From positions 3,019,501-3,083,500 of the forward strand of contig NZ_CP019334.1 of the NCBI RefSeq assembly GCF_002163675.1: 64,000 nucleotides of DNA, read 5' to 3'. The position numbers and the translations under genes are program-made. A model generated the notes under the pieces. That model saw nothing but the letters and a program-made list of their open reading frames with translations, was not told the DNA's origin and searched no databases. The stretch comes from Polaribacter sp. SA4-12. GTDB lineage: Bacteria; Bacteroidota; Bacteroidia; Flavobacteriales; Flavobacteriaceae. Shown piece by piece: positions 18,379-27,518 of the stretch. The first letter of the stretch is position 1. Each line of letters opens with the position of its first letter.

Positions 18379-20106
18379 ATGAATATTAAAAAAATCATAC
18401 CAATTTTAGAATGGTTACCAAACTACAATACGTCTCTATTTAAAGGAGATTTAGTAGCAGGTATTACTGTTGGTATTATTTTAATTCCACAAGGTATTGC
18501 TTATGCTCTAATTGCAGGTTTACCACCAATTTATGGTTTGTATTGTGCATTAGTTCCACAAGTAATGTATGCAATCTTTGGTTCTTCTAGACAAGTAGCA
18601 GTTGGTCCTGTTGCAATGGATTCACTTATTGTAGCAACGGGTGTTTCAACCTTAGCTTTGGCGGGTTCTGATAGTTATATTTCTATTGCCATTTTGTTGG
18701 CTTTAATGGTTGGAGCAATTCAATTTATAATGGGCGTTTTTAGTTTAGGTTTCATTGTAAATTTCCTTTCTAAACCTGTAATAACGGGCTTTACATCTGC
18801 AGTAGCACTAATTATTGGTTTTAATCAATTTCGAAATTTATTTGGAGTAGATTTTGTTCAGAGCGATCAATTACAATATGTTATAGGAGATATTTGGCTT
18901 CAAATTTCCAGTTTAAATTATCACACAACTATTATTGGACTTATTTCTGTTGTTGTGATTTTTATCTTCAGAAAAATTAATAAAAAAATACCAAACGCAT
19001 TAATTGTTGTGATTTTTGGTATTTTAATAATGAAATATTTTGGCAAGTCTTTTGGTGATGTTTCTATTGTAAAAGATATTCCATCAGGATTACCTGGTTT
19101 TGGAATCCCAGAATTTGATATCGATTTAATTAGAGAATTGTTCCCAATAGCTCTTACCTTGGTAATGGTTGGTTATCTAGAAATCATTTCTATAGGAAAA
19201 TCATTAGAAGCAAAACAAGATGAATATAGAATAAGACCAAATCAAGAATTAATAGCATTAGGTTTAAGTAATATGGTTGGCTCATTATTTAAAGCTTTTC
19301 CTACTACTTCAAGTTTTTCGCGTTCTGCAATTAATCAAGAAAGTGGCGCAAAAACAGGAATGGCTGCTTTAATTTCAGTTGTAATGGTGGTTATAACATT
19401 ATTGTTTTTAACACCATTATTTTATCATTTACCAAAAACTGTTTTAGCAGCAATAATTATTGTTGCGGTTTTTGGATTGGTAAATATTAAGGAAGCTGCC
19501 TTTCTTTGGAAAGCAAATCATTTAGATTTTTGGTTGATGCTAGCCACATTTATAGGAACCTTATTATTAGGAATTGAGTTTGGTATTATAGTTGGAGTAG
19601 GGCTGTCATTAATTGTATTAATCTTTAGAACATCTAGACCTTATGTTGCTGAATTAGGAAAAGTTCCGAACTCAGATTTTTATAGAAATAGAAGTCGTTT
19701 TGAAGAAGTTATTATTGAAGAAGATATTTTAATCTTTAGGTTTGATGCACAAATTTTTTATGCAAATTCAAGTTACTTTAGAGATAAATTAGATGATATG
19801 GCTCTTAAAAAAGGAGCTGCTTTAAAATTGATAGTTTTAGATGCAGAAAGTATAAATAGAGTTGATAGTACAGGAGTAGAAATGCTGAAAGAGCGAATTA
19901 AGTTCTATAAAAAGAAAGGTATTATTATCTTTTTAGCAGGTGTTAAAGGCCCTGTAAGAGACGATTTGTTTAGAAGTGGAATTCTATCAATTATAGATGT
20001 TAATCACTTTTTTATGCGTGCAAATGATGCTGTAAAATTTTATAAAACAGGAGATAGAGCACAACAAGAAAAATATGCAAAATACATTCATCAAGCATAC
20101 CATTAA
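18379..20106 (+). CDS. SulP-family anion permease with STAS domain
   Basis: This is a 575-residue inner-membrane transporter of the SulP/SLC26 family, which moves sulfate, bicarbonate or related anions. The membrane domain covers about 1-425 and has the family signatures IPQGIAYALIAGLPPIYGLY near residue 35 and FPTTSSFSRSAINQESGAKTG near residue 310. A cytoplasmic STAS domain at about 440-555 contains VLDAESINRVDSTGVEML, with the usual Asp-Ser-Thr site. The substrate cannot be read from sequence. Immediately downstream come a persulfide dioxygenase-like fusion and rhodaneses, which favours sulfate, sulfite or thiosulfate over bicarbonate; this is contextual inference. Confidence 0.88.
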   Translation: MNIKKIIPILEWLPNYNTSLFKGDLVAGITVGIILIPQGIAYALIAGLPPIYGLYCALVPQVMYAIFGSSRQVAVGPVAMDSLIVATGVSTLALAGSDSYISIAILLALMVGAIQFIMGVFSLGFIVNFLSKPVITGFTSAVALIIGFNQFRNLFGVDFVQSDQLQYVIGDIWLQISSLNYHTTIIGLISVVVIFIFRKINKKIPNALIVVIFGILIMKYFGKSFGDVSIVKDIPSGLPGFGIPEFDIDLIRELFPIALTLVMVGYLEIISIGKSLEAKQDEYRIRPNQELIALGLSNMVGSLFKAFPTTSSFSRSAINQESGAKTGMAALISVVMVVITLLFLTPLFYHLPKTVLAAIIIVAVFGLVNIKEAAFLWKANHLDFWLMLATFIGTLLLGIEFGIIVGVGLSLIVLIFRTSRPYVAELGKVPNSDFYRNRSRFEEVIIEEDILIFRFDAQIFYANSSYFRDKLDDMALKKGAALKLIVLDAESINRVDSTGVEMLKERIKFYKKKGIIIFLAGVKGPVRDDLFRSGILSIIDVNHFFMRANDAVKFYKTGDRAQQEKYAKYIHQAYH

Positions 20107-20186
20107 TTAAAAAACAAAAACTGATAAGGATCATTTGAAAACGTTGTTTTCTGAAGTTACTTTAAGGTGTTAAAAAGAGAAAAGAA

Positions 20187-21593
20187 ATGATAATAGAACA
20201 AATTTATACAGGTTGTTTAGCTCAAGGAGCTTATTATATAGAAAGTAATGGTGAAGTTGCCATTATAGATCCGTTAAGAGAAGTACAAGATTATATTGAT
20301 AGTGCAGATAAAAATAATGCGAAAATTAAATATATTTTTGAAACACATTTTCATGCAGATTTTGTGAGTGGACATGTTACTTTGGCTGAAAAAACAGGCG
20401 CAAAAATTGTGTATGGTCCAACAGCTAAAACCAATTTCGATTCAATTATTGCAGAAGATAATCAAGTTTTTAAAGTAGGTGATATTACAATTACTGTATT
20501 ACATACTCCAGGTCATACTATGGAAAGCTCTTGCTATTTATTAAAAGACGAAAACGGAAAAGATCATGCTCTTTTTAGTGGTGATACACTTTTTTTAGGT
20601 GATGTTGGTCGTCCAGATTTAGCGCAAAAAGGAGATATTACAGAAGAAGATTTAGCAGGTTATTTATTTGATAGTTTACGAAATAAAGTAATGACTTTAG
20701 CAGATGATGTTATAGTATATCCTGCACATGGAGCAGGTTCTGCTTGTGGTAAAAATTTAAGTTCAGAAACTGTGGGTACAATTGGTAATCAAAAAGAAAC
20801 CAATTATGCTTTGAGAGCAGATATGACAAAAGAGGAATTTGTAAAAGAAGTTACAGATGGTTTATTGCCTCCTCCTGCATATTTTCCTTTAAATGTAAAA
20901 CTGAATAAAGAAGGATATCAAAATATAGATGATGTTATAGAAAACAGTGCAAAACCATTGTCTGTAGAAGCATTTGTGATTCATGCAAATGAAACAGATG
21001 CATTAATTTTAGATGTTCGTCACCAATCAGAATTTATAAAAGGTTTTATACCACAATCTATTTTTATTGGTTTAGGTGGTACTTTTGCACCTTGGGTTGG
21101 TGCATTAATAAAAGATATTAAACAACCAATTTTGTTAGTAACTCCAGAAGGAGAAGAAAAAGCTACAATTATACGTTTGTCAAGAGTTGGTTTCGATAAT
21201 GTTTTAGGATATTTAGAAGGAAGTTTTGACTCTTGGAAAAAAGCAGGTAAAGAAATAGACACATTAACTTCTGTTTCTGCGGATTTCTTAGAAGAAAAAA
21301 TTAAAGAAAATGCGTTGGTTTTTGATGCAAGAAAACCTGGTGAATTTGCAAGTGAGCATATTAAAATTGCAAAAAGCACACCTTTAGATTTCTTAAATGA
21401 TCACATTGCTGAATTTCCTAAAAAAGAAGATTTTTATGTATATTGTGGGGGAGGATATCGTTCTGTAATTGCTTCTTCTATTTTAAAAGCAAGAGGTTAT
21501 CATAACGTAATTGATGTTGCTGGAGGATATGCAGCAATAAGAAACACAAATATTGATAGAACATACGCAGTTTGTCCATCAACTTTAAAATAG
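20187..21593 (+). CDS. MBL-fold persulfide dioxygenase-like / double rhodanese fusion
   Basis: This 468-residue cytoplasmic protein has an N-terminal metallo-beta-lactamase fold (1-240) with ligands H54, H56, D58 and H63 in the THFHADFVSGH motif, then H110, D133 and H181, the pattern of ETHE1-type iron persulfide dioxygenases. Two rhodanese domains follow. The first (about 262-355) has no catalytic Cys, its loop reading LLVTPEGEE. The second (about 370-460) has C420 in YCGGGYRS. This resembles CstB-type proteins that oxidise persulfides and make thiosulfate with the rhodanese Cys. The next gene, another rhodanese, starts 4 nt later. No CstR-like regulator is visible. Confidence 0.85.
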   Translation: MIIEQIYTGCLAQGAYYIESNGEVAIIDPLREVQDYIDSADKNNAKIKYIFETHFHADFVSGHVTLAEKTGAKIVYGPTAKTNFDSIIAEDNQVFKVGDITITVLHTPGHTMESSCYLLKDENGKDHALFSGDTLFLGDVGRPDLAQKGDITEEDLAGYLFDSLRNKVMTLADDVIVYPAHGAGSACGKNLSSETVGTIGNQKETNYALRADMTKEEFVKEVTDGLLPPPAYFPLNVKLNKEGYQNIDDVIENSAKPLSVEAFVIHANETDALILDVRHQSEFIKGFIPQSIFIGLGGTFAPWVGALIKDIKQPILLVTPEGEEKATIIRLSRVGFDNVLGYLEGSFDSWKKAGKEIDTLTSVSADFLEEKIKENALVFDARKPGEFASEHIKIAKSTPLDFLNDHIAEFPKKEDFYVYCGGGYRSVIASSILKARGYHNVIDVAGGYAAIRNTNIDRTYAVCPSTLK

Positions 21594-21597
21594 AAAT

Positions 21598-21969
21598 ATG
21601 AAACAATTAATTTTTATACTTTTTGCGAGTTTTCTTTTTATCAATTGTGCAGAAGTACAAGAAGGAAATGCAATTACAACACTAGCATTAAAAGAGTTAT
21701 TATCTAAAGATAAAATTCAATTAATTGATGTAAGAACTCAAAAAGAGGTAAAATATGGAGCTATAGAAACTGCGCTTTTTGTCAATTTTTTTGATACTGA
21801 CTTTACTGCAAAAGCGATTCAGAAATTAGACAAAAATAAACCAGTATATGTATACTGTAGAACTGGTAATAGAAGTGGTAAAGCAACTAAAATATTACAA
21901 GATAAAGGATTTGAAGTTTATAATGTTTTAGGCGGATATAATAAGTGGAAACAAGAAAACAAGAAATAA
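21598..21969 (+). CDS. Rhodanese-like lipoprotein
   Basis: This encodes 123 residues. A signal sequence with a lipobox (FLFINC, lipidated at C17) precedes one rhodanese domain with the catalytic loop YCRTGNRSG and active Cys C87. A sulfurtransferase role in the periplasm or on the inner face of the outer membrane is expected: moving sulfane sulfur to an acceptor such as cyanide or a protein thiol. It starts 4 nt after the MBL-rhodanese fusion and its TAA shares one base with the ATG of the HMA gene (TAATG), so the three are translationally coupled. Confidence 0.85.
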   Translation: MKQLIFILFASFLFINCAEVQEGNAITTLALKELLSKDKIQLIDVRTQKEVKYGAIETALFVNFFDTDFTAKAIQKLDKNKPVYVYCRTGNRSGKATKILQDKGFEVYNVLGGYNKWKQENKK

Positions 21970-22235
21970 TGAAAGCTGAAATACAAATAGAAAATTTAAA
22001 ATGTGGTGGTTGTGCTGCAACTATTAAAAAAGGAATATTAGCAATAGAAGGCGTAAGTGAAATAGAAATTGATATTGAAAAATCAATTGTTTCAATTGCA
22101 TCAGAAAATGATAATTTAGAAGAAATTAAATTAAAATTATCTAAATTAGGATATCCAGAAGTTGGTGATAAAAACACTGTTTTACACAAGGCAAAATCGT
22201 TTGTGAGTTGCGCTGTTGGTAGAATGGATTCTTAA
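21969..22235 (+). CDS. Heavy-metal-associated (HMA) domain protein
   Basis: This is an 88-residue protein with a single ferredoxin-like HMA fold. The metal or thiol site is C12-G-G-C15 in LKCGGCAATIKKG, followed by EGVSEIEID and two further strands; the tail ends SFVSCAVGRMDS with one more Cys. HMA proteins usually bind Cu(I) or Zn(II), and a chaperone role is the default guess. The genetic coupling to rhodaneses suggests a thiol or persulfide-related partner instead, which is inference. I chose the ATG at 21969, which overlaps the upstream stop; an in-frame ATG at 21945 would add eight polar residues that run inside the preceding gene. Confidence 0.8.
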   Translation: MKAEIQIENLKCGGCAATIKKGILAIEGVSEIEIDIEKSIVSIASENDNLEEIKLKLSKLGYPEVGDKNTVLHKAKSFVSCAVGRMDS

Positions 22236-22250
22236 AAAAATTAAACTCTT

Positions 22251-22300
22251 AAAAAGAGGGAACAAAAACTTATTATTTCAAGTTTTTGTTCCCTCTTTTT
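22251..22300 (+). terminator. Intrinsic terminator of the sulfur gene block
   Basis: A perfect 21-bp inverted repeat, with arms at 22251-22271 and 22280-22300, closes an 8-nt loop. The arms contain AGAGGGAAC and GTTCCCTCT with flanking A and T runs, so it can work in both directions. The next gene starts 16 nt later. Confidence 0.9.
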
Positions 22301-22315
22301 TCTTAATTTAGTTTC

Positions 22316-25300
22316 ATGAAAAAAATATTGATTGCTATGTTACTTGTGGCTAATTTTAGCTTTTCACAAGAAAAAATTCCGTTCATAGATTATGATGAAA
22401 TCATTCAAAAAATTTCTAAAGAAGAAAGCAATGATAAAGTTGTAGAAATTATTAAGACACTTAATAAAAACGATTCGGCTTATAATTCATTACTTATTTC
22501 AAAGTCATATTATTTACTGCAATTAAAAAAGTATGAAGAGGCACTGAATGTTGTAAACGAAGGTCTAAATAGCAATAATGACTATCCTAAAGCTAATTTT
22601 TATGCAAATAAGGGAGTTGCTTTATCAAATTTAAAAAGAAATGATGAAGCTTTAAAAAATTATAATGAAGGCCTTAAAATTTATCCAAAGAACTATTTAT
22701 TGTGGTTTAATAAAGGATTTGCATTAGAAACAGAAGGAAAGTTAAATGAAGCTGTAAATGCATATAAAACAGCAATTACTTTAAACCCAATTTATACTAA
22801 ACCACATTTACAAATTGGTAATATTTACTACAAACAAGAGCGTTTAACACAAGCGTTAATGTGTTTTAATATGTATTTACTTTTAGAGCCAGATGTAGAT
22901 GGAGCTTTTTCTGTTTTAAAGTCTTTAAATAATGTTGTTAAATCTAAAAACACTAATAAAAGAGATCGAACTATTATTTTAGATGATCAAGATGATTCTT
23001 TTGAAGATATAGATTTAGTACTAAGTAGTAATGTAGCTTTGAATAAGAATTACAAAACAGGAAACCCAATTGATATTTCATTAGCAAAACAGAATCATGC
23101 AATGATTGAACAGTTAAAAAACTTTGAAGGAAATGGTGGTTTTTGGGATGAAACGTATCTTCCTTTTTATAAGTGGATTGCTACAAATAATAAATTCGAT
23201 GATTTTATTTATACGTTAGCTTATTCTATTGAAAATGAAGATTATCAAAAAGTAATTAAGAAAAACACCAAACAAATAATTGCTTTTTTATCAGCTTTAA
23301 AAATTAAATGGGCAAATAACGTATCTAAAAACAACATTATTTTTAATGGAAAACAACAAGATGTTCTTTATGAATATAGTGATTCTTATGTAGATGCAAT
23401 TGGTAATTATAAAGATGGAAAAGCAGTTGGTTTTTGGCAATTCTATAATGAATTAGGTAAGTTAACAGCAGAAGGGAATTTTGATGATTCTGGAGATAGA
23501 ATTGGTAAATGGACTTGGTATTCTTCATTTAATAAAATAAAAGAGATTGCATTTTATAAAGAAGGAGTGTTAGATGGTAAGAACTTTATGTTTTATACAA
23601 ATGGAAAAAAATATGTAGATGCTGTTTATAGAAATGATTCTTTGGACGGACAATATGAATATTTCAATAACAAAGGAGCCTTAGTACAAAGAAAATATTT
23701 TAAATCTGGTAAAGTAGATGGTATCTATAAATCTTATTTTAGTGTAGGAGAAAAATTGTTAGAATTTAAGATTCCGTATAAAGATGGCGAAGTAGATGGT
23801 GAAGTTTTAGAGTATTATGCAAATGGAGATTTATATGCAAAATCGTATTACTTTGCTGGTAAAAAGAACGGAGTAGAAACAGTTTATCATTATAATAAAA
23901 AGGTTTCTTCAGAAATTAACTATGTAAATGGTGAGATAAGTGGTGATTATAAATCGTTTCATTCTAATGGAAAACCAAATGAAGTTGGGCAAAGTTTAGA
24001 AGGTAGTTATACAGGTGATTGGAAAACGTATTATTCTGACGGAACCTTAGAAAGTGAATCTTCTTATAAAAAAGGAGATTTAAGTGATTTGTACAATTAC
24101 TATGACACAGATGGTAAATTGTATTATGATTATATCTACAGAAAAGGAGAAATTATTGCTTTTACTTTTTATAATAAAGATGCAACTATTTTAAAGAAAG
24201 GGAAAAAGAAAGGTGGTGCCTTTTATTATGAAGGATTTTCTCCTAAAGGAAATAAAACAATTGAAGGATTGTATGATATTTCTGGTGGAAAAGTTGGTGA
24301 ATGGAAATTCTATACCAATAATGGCGTTTTAAAAAATAAAGGAAACTTTAAGGAAGATAAAATAATAGGCGAGTATTTTACCTATTTTAAAAACGGTAAA
24401 ATTGATAATGTAACAACCTACAAAGAAGATATCATAGACGGTTATTATGTAGGCTATTATGATAATGGACAAATGAGTACTCAAGGTTGGTATAAAGAAG
24501 GAAATCAACAGGGAGAATGGAAGTATTATAATTTAGATGGTAGTTTAAATGCCATTAATTTTTATCATAAAGGAGCGCTTAATGGAACCCAAGAATCTTA
24601 TGGGGTAAGAGGTAAATTAACGTCTACTACTTTTTATAAATTTGGCGATTTAATTTCAGAAAACATTCTTGGTAAAGATGAAATTTTGTTCGAAAAGATA
24701 AATTATACATCTAAAGAAAACGAATATAAAATAACTTCTAAACACTATAATGGAAATATAAGAACGAATCTTTCTTATGTAAATGAAATAAAACATGGAG
24801 ATTATGAGATTTTCTATTTTAATGGTAAAACAAAAATTAAGGGAAGTTATTTGAATGGAAAACAACACGGAACTTGGACATGGTATTACGAAAACGGAAA
24901 CGTAGAGAGTAAAGTTGATTATTCTAGAGGAAATGTTCATGGTAAATTAATCAACTATTATGAAAATGGGAAAATAGAAGGTACTTATACTTATGAAAAT
25001 GATTTAGAAGTAGGAACTAGCTTTAAATACTACGATAATGGTGTTAAAAAGTTTAGTGTTGATTATTATGAAGGAAAAAAACATGGTAAACATGTGTTTT
25101 ATGATACTTCAGGAAAACTTCAGTTAATTCGTTTTTATAACCATGGAGAAATTATTGGTTATAGTTATTTAGATAAAAACGGAACAGAAATTGCAATGAT
25201 TCCATTAGATAAAGAAAGTGGTAAGATAGAAGGTTTTTTCGATAACGGAAAAGTTTCAAGAACACTAGAACTTAAAAACGGAGAGTTTATAAATAGCTAC

Positions 25301-25597
25301 AAATCGTATACTTATGATGGAAGTTTAATTGAAAAAATTAATTATCTAGATGGTAATTATCATGGTGTAAAAAGAACATATTTTTCGAATGGTAATGTAA
25401 AAAAAGAGACAAATTACAGTCATGGAGAAAAGCATGGAAAACAAATTGTATATTTCGAAAACGGAAATAAGAAAGAAGAATTGATGTTTACGAATGATGT
25501 AGAACATGGAATGTCGTTTATTTATGATGAAGCAGGAAAAGTAAAAACGAAAAAGGAATATTTTAATGGAAAAGTTTACAAGGTTGAAAATATATAA
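22316..25597 (+). CDS. Secreted TPR and MORN/YwqK-repeat protein
   Basis: This 1093-residue protein has a signal peptide (MKKILIAMLLVANFSFSQ). A helical TPR region covers about 45-210 (for example NKGVALSNLKRNDEALKNY). From about 340 to the end run more than twenty MORN-variant (YwqK-type) repeats of about 22-24 residues with the core YxNGKxxxxxxYxxGxxxG. Databases often label the repeat 'YwqK family antitoxin', but there is no toxin here and the protein is exported. The repeats form an extended beta structure, so a scaffold or binding role in the periplasm or on the surface is plausible. Its 3' end overlaps the next gene by 32 nt. Confidence 0.85.
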   Translation: MKKILIAMLLVANFSFSQEKIPFIDYDEIIQKISKEESNDKVVEIIKTLNKNDSAYNSLLISKSYYLLQLKKYEEALNVVNEGLNSNNDYPKANFYANKGVALSNLKRNDEALKNYNEGLKIYPKNYLLWFNKGFALETEGKLNEAVNAYKTAITLNPIYTKPHLQIGNIYYKQERLTQALMCFNMYLLLEPDVDGAFSVLKSLNNVVKSKNTNKRDRTIILDDQDDSFEDIDLVLSSNVALNKNYKTGNPIDISLAKQNHAMIEQLKNFEGNGGFWDETYLPFYKWIATNNKFDDFIYTLAYSIENEDYQKVIKKNTKQIIAFLSALKIKWANNVSKNNIIFNGKQQDVLYEYSDSYVDAIGNYKDGKAVGFWQFYNELGKLTAEGNFDDSGDRIGKWTWYSSFNKIKEIAFYKEGVLDGKNFMFYTNGKKYVDAVYRNDSLDGQYEYFNNKGALVQRKYFKSGKVDGIYKSYFSVGEKLLEFKIPYKDGEVDGEVLEYYANGDLYAKSYYFAGKKNGVETVYHYNKKVSSEINYVNGEISGDYKSFHSNGKPNEVGQSLEGSYTGDWKTYYSDGTLESESSYKKGDLSDLYNYYDTDGKLYYDYIYRKGEIIAFTFYNKDATILKKGKKKGGAFYYEGFSPKGNKTIEGLYDISGGKVGEWKFYTNNGVLKNKGNFKEDKIIGEYFTYFKNGKIDNVTTYKEDIIDGYYVGYYDNGQMSTQGWYKEGNQQGEWKYYNLDGSLNAINFYHKGALNGTQESYGVRGKLTSTTFYKFGDLISENILGKDEILFEKINYTSKENEYKITSKHYNGNIRTNLSYVNEIKHGDYEIFYFNGKTKIKGSYLNGKQHGTWTWYYENGNVESKVDYSRGNVHGKLINYYENGKIEGTYTYENDLEVGTSFKYYDNGVKKFSVDYYEGKKHGKHVFYDTSGKLQLIRFYNHGEIIGYSYLDKNGTEIAMIPLDKESGKIEGFFDNGKVSRTLELKNGEFINSYKSYTYDGSLIEKINYLDGNYHGVKRTYFSNGNVKKETNYSHGEKHGKQIVYFENGNKKEELMFTNDVEHGMSFIYDEAGKVKTKKEYFNGKVYKVENI

Positions 25598-27509
25598 ATC
25601 AAGTTTAATTGCGGTTTTTTTATTCGTAGTTACAGGCTTAAATGCTCAATATTCTACTGAGTTTTTAAAGTATAGTAAACTGCATCCAGAAGACGCAAGA
25701 ATTCGCTTGCAACAAGAAACAGTTATTACAATAGAAGCTACAAAAGAAGGTTTAGAAATAAATCAAGAATTTTTAGAAGAAGATTTGTATCTAAATCAAG
25801 CTGCAACATATAATTCTAAAAACACATTAAATTTCTCTGCTTTTTTTGAATTGAATCAAATTGAAGCTTCCTCATTTTCTTTTGAAAACAATGAATATGT
25901 AGAAAAAGAAGTTGTAAAATTTACAGAAAAGGATGAGTTAAATACTTCTTTTTATGACGACACAAAATCGTTAAACTATGTATATCCTAATTTAAGAAAA
26001 GGATCAAAATCAAAATTAAAATATTCACAGAAAATTAAAAACCCTCGTTTTTTAATGCCTTTTTATTTTGGTGAATATTATCCCATCAAAAAGAATAAAA
26101 TAACCATTATTGCAGATAAAGGTGTGAATCTAGAATTCAGAAAATTCAATATTTCTGATGATAAAATAAAATTTACAAAGGAAGAAAAGCGTAAACAAAC
26201 AATTTATACTTGGGAGCTTAATGATCAAGAAAAATACGAGCATGAAGCATATACGCCAAACTATAAAACCATTTTGCCTCATATTGTGCCTATCATCACT
26301 TCTTATAAAATTAAAAAGGAAACAAAAAAGGTTTTGGGTGAAGTATCCGATTTATATGATTGGTATTATTCTTTGGTTGAAAACGTGAATATAGAACCTG
26401 CAAATCAAGAATTGGTCACTTTAGTAGCTAAAATTACTGCGGATAAAAAAACCGATCTAGAAAAAGTAAAAGCAATTTATTATTGGACACAGAAAAACAT
26501 AAAATATATTGCTTTCGAGTATGCTCTTGGAGGTTTTATACCAAGAGAATCTAACGAGGTTTTTAGAAAAAAATATGGCGATTGTAAAGATAACTCAAGT
26601 ATACTTTACAGAATGTTAGAAATTGCAGGCGTAAAAGGAAATTTAACGTGGATTGGTACAAGAAGTATTCCTTATACCTATGAAGAAGTGCCAACGCCAG
26701 TGGTAGATAATCACATGATTCTTTCTTATGAAAACAACGGAAGAACGTATTATTTAGACGCAACAGGAAGATATATTAAATTCGGAATTCCGACTTCTTT
26801 TATTCAAGGAAAAGAAGCATTGGTTTCTTATGGTAAAGATTTTAAGATTAAAAAAGTACCTGTTGTTGCTGCTAAAGAAAACGCAATTATAGATATTACA
26901 AACATAAAAATTGAAAACGGAAGTGTAATTGGGTCTTCAAAAACAAGTATTTCTGGGTATCCAAAAATTGATGTTTTTAATGATTTAGAAAACGAAAATA
27001 CCCAAACAAAATTGAAACAATTCTATAATAGAATGTTCGAAAAAGGGAATAACAAGTTTTTAGTCAGTAGTTTTAAAGAAGCGAATAAATATCATTACGA
27101 CAATGGTTTTATAGTTGATTACGATTTCGAAATTAAAAATTATTCTAAAAAATTGGGCGATGAAATTTATATCAACCTAAACTTAAACAAAGATTTAACG
27201 TATTATAAAACGGACAAAAAACGTGAAAACGCAATAGAATACGATTATAAAAGATATTTTAAATACACTACAAATTTAGAAATTCCTACAGGTTATAAAG
27301 TAGATTATTTACCAGAAGCTGTAAAAGTTTCTAATGAATTTTTAACAAGTGAAATCACTTATGTAGTAGAAGGGAATAAAGTAATTTACAATCATACTAT
27401 TGAATTAAATTTTTTAGTTTTAAGTTTAGAGCAACAAAAAGAAGTAAACAAACTGATTAAAAAAATTGAAAGAAATTACAAAGAAATAGTAGTTTTAAAA
27501 AAAGAATAA
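25566..27509 (+). CDS. Secreted DUF3857/transglutaminase-like protein, catalytic triad intact
   Basis: This 647-residue exported protein has a hydrophobic signal segment at about 10-28 (SSLIAVFLFVVTGLNAQ). A DUF3857-type beta domain precedes a transglutaminase/protease-like core. The catalytic triad is visible: C340 in KYGDCKDNSS, H383 in DNHMILSY and D398 in YYLDATG. A C-terminal beta domain follows. Such proteins are common in Bacteroidota, but a substrate is not established; peptide or isopeptide bond cleavage or transfer in the periplasm is inferred from the fold. The start lies inside the end of the repeat-protein gene, and the paralog lacking the triad begins 9 nt after this stop. Confidence 0.85.
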   Translation: MEKFTRLKIYKSSLIAVFLFVVTGLNAQYSTEFLKYSKLHPEDARIRLQQETVITIEATKEGLEINQEFLEEDLYLNQAATYNSKNTLNFSAFFELNQIEASSFSFENNEYVEKEVVKFTEKDELNTSFYDDTKSLNYVYPNLRKGSKSKLKYSQKIKNPRFLMPFYFGEYYPIKKNKITIIADKGVNLEFRKFNISDDKIKFTKEEKRKQTIYTWELNDQEKYEHEAYTPNYKTILPHIVPIITSYKIKKETKKVLGEVSDLYDWYYSLVENVNIEPANQELVTLVAKITADKKTDLEKVKAIYYWTQKNIKYIAFEYALGGFIPRESNEVFRKKYGDCKDNSSILYRMLEIAGVKGNLTWIGTRSIPYTYEEVPTPVVDNHMILSYENNGRTYYLDATGRYIKFGIPTSFIQGKEALVSYGKDFKIKKVPVVAAKENAIIDITNIKIENGSVIGSSKTSISGYPKIDVFNDLENENTQTKLKQFYNRMFEKGNNKFLVSSFKEANKYHYDNGFIVDYDFEIKNYSKKLGDEIYINLNLNKDLTYYKTDKKRENAIEYDYKRYFKYTTNLEIPTGYKVDYLPEAVKVSNEFLTSEITYVVEGNKVIYNHTIELNFLVLSLEQQKEVNKLIKKIERNYKEIVVLKKE

Positions 27510-27518
27510 AAGAGAATT

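Noticed and set aside
20821..21400. A 119-residue minus-strand open frame opposite the MBL-rhodanese fusion
   Set aside because: The plus-strand protein has complete motifs through this stretch, including both rhodanese domains; the antisense product has no recognisable features.
23400..25560. Regular DNA repetition that could suggest a CRISPR array or tandem repeat
   Set aside because: It is the degenerate codon pattern of MORN protein repeats, continuous in one frame, without identical repeats and unique spacers.
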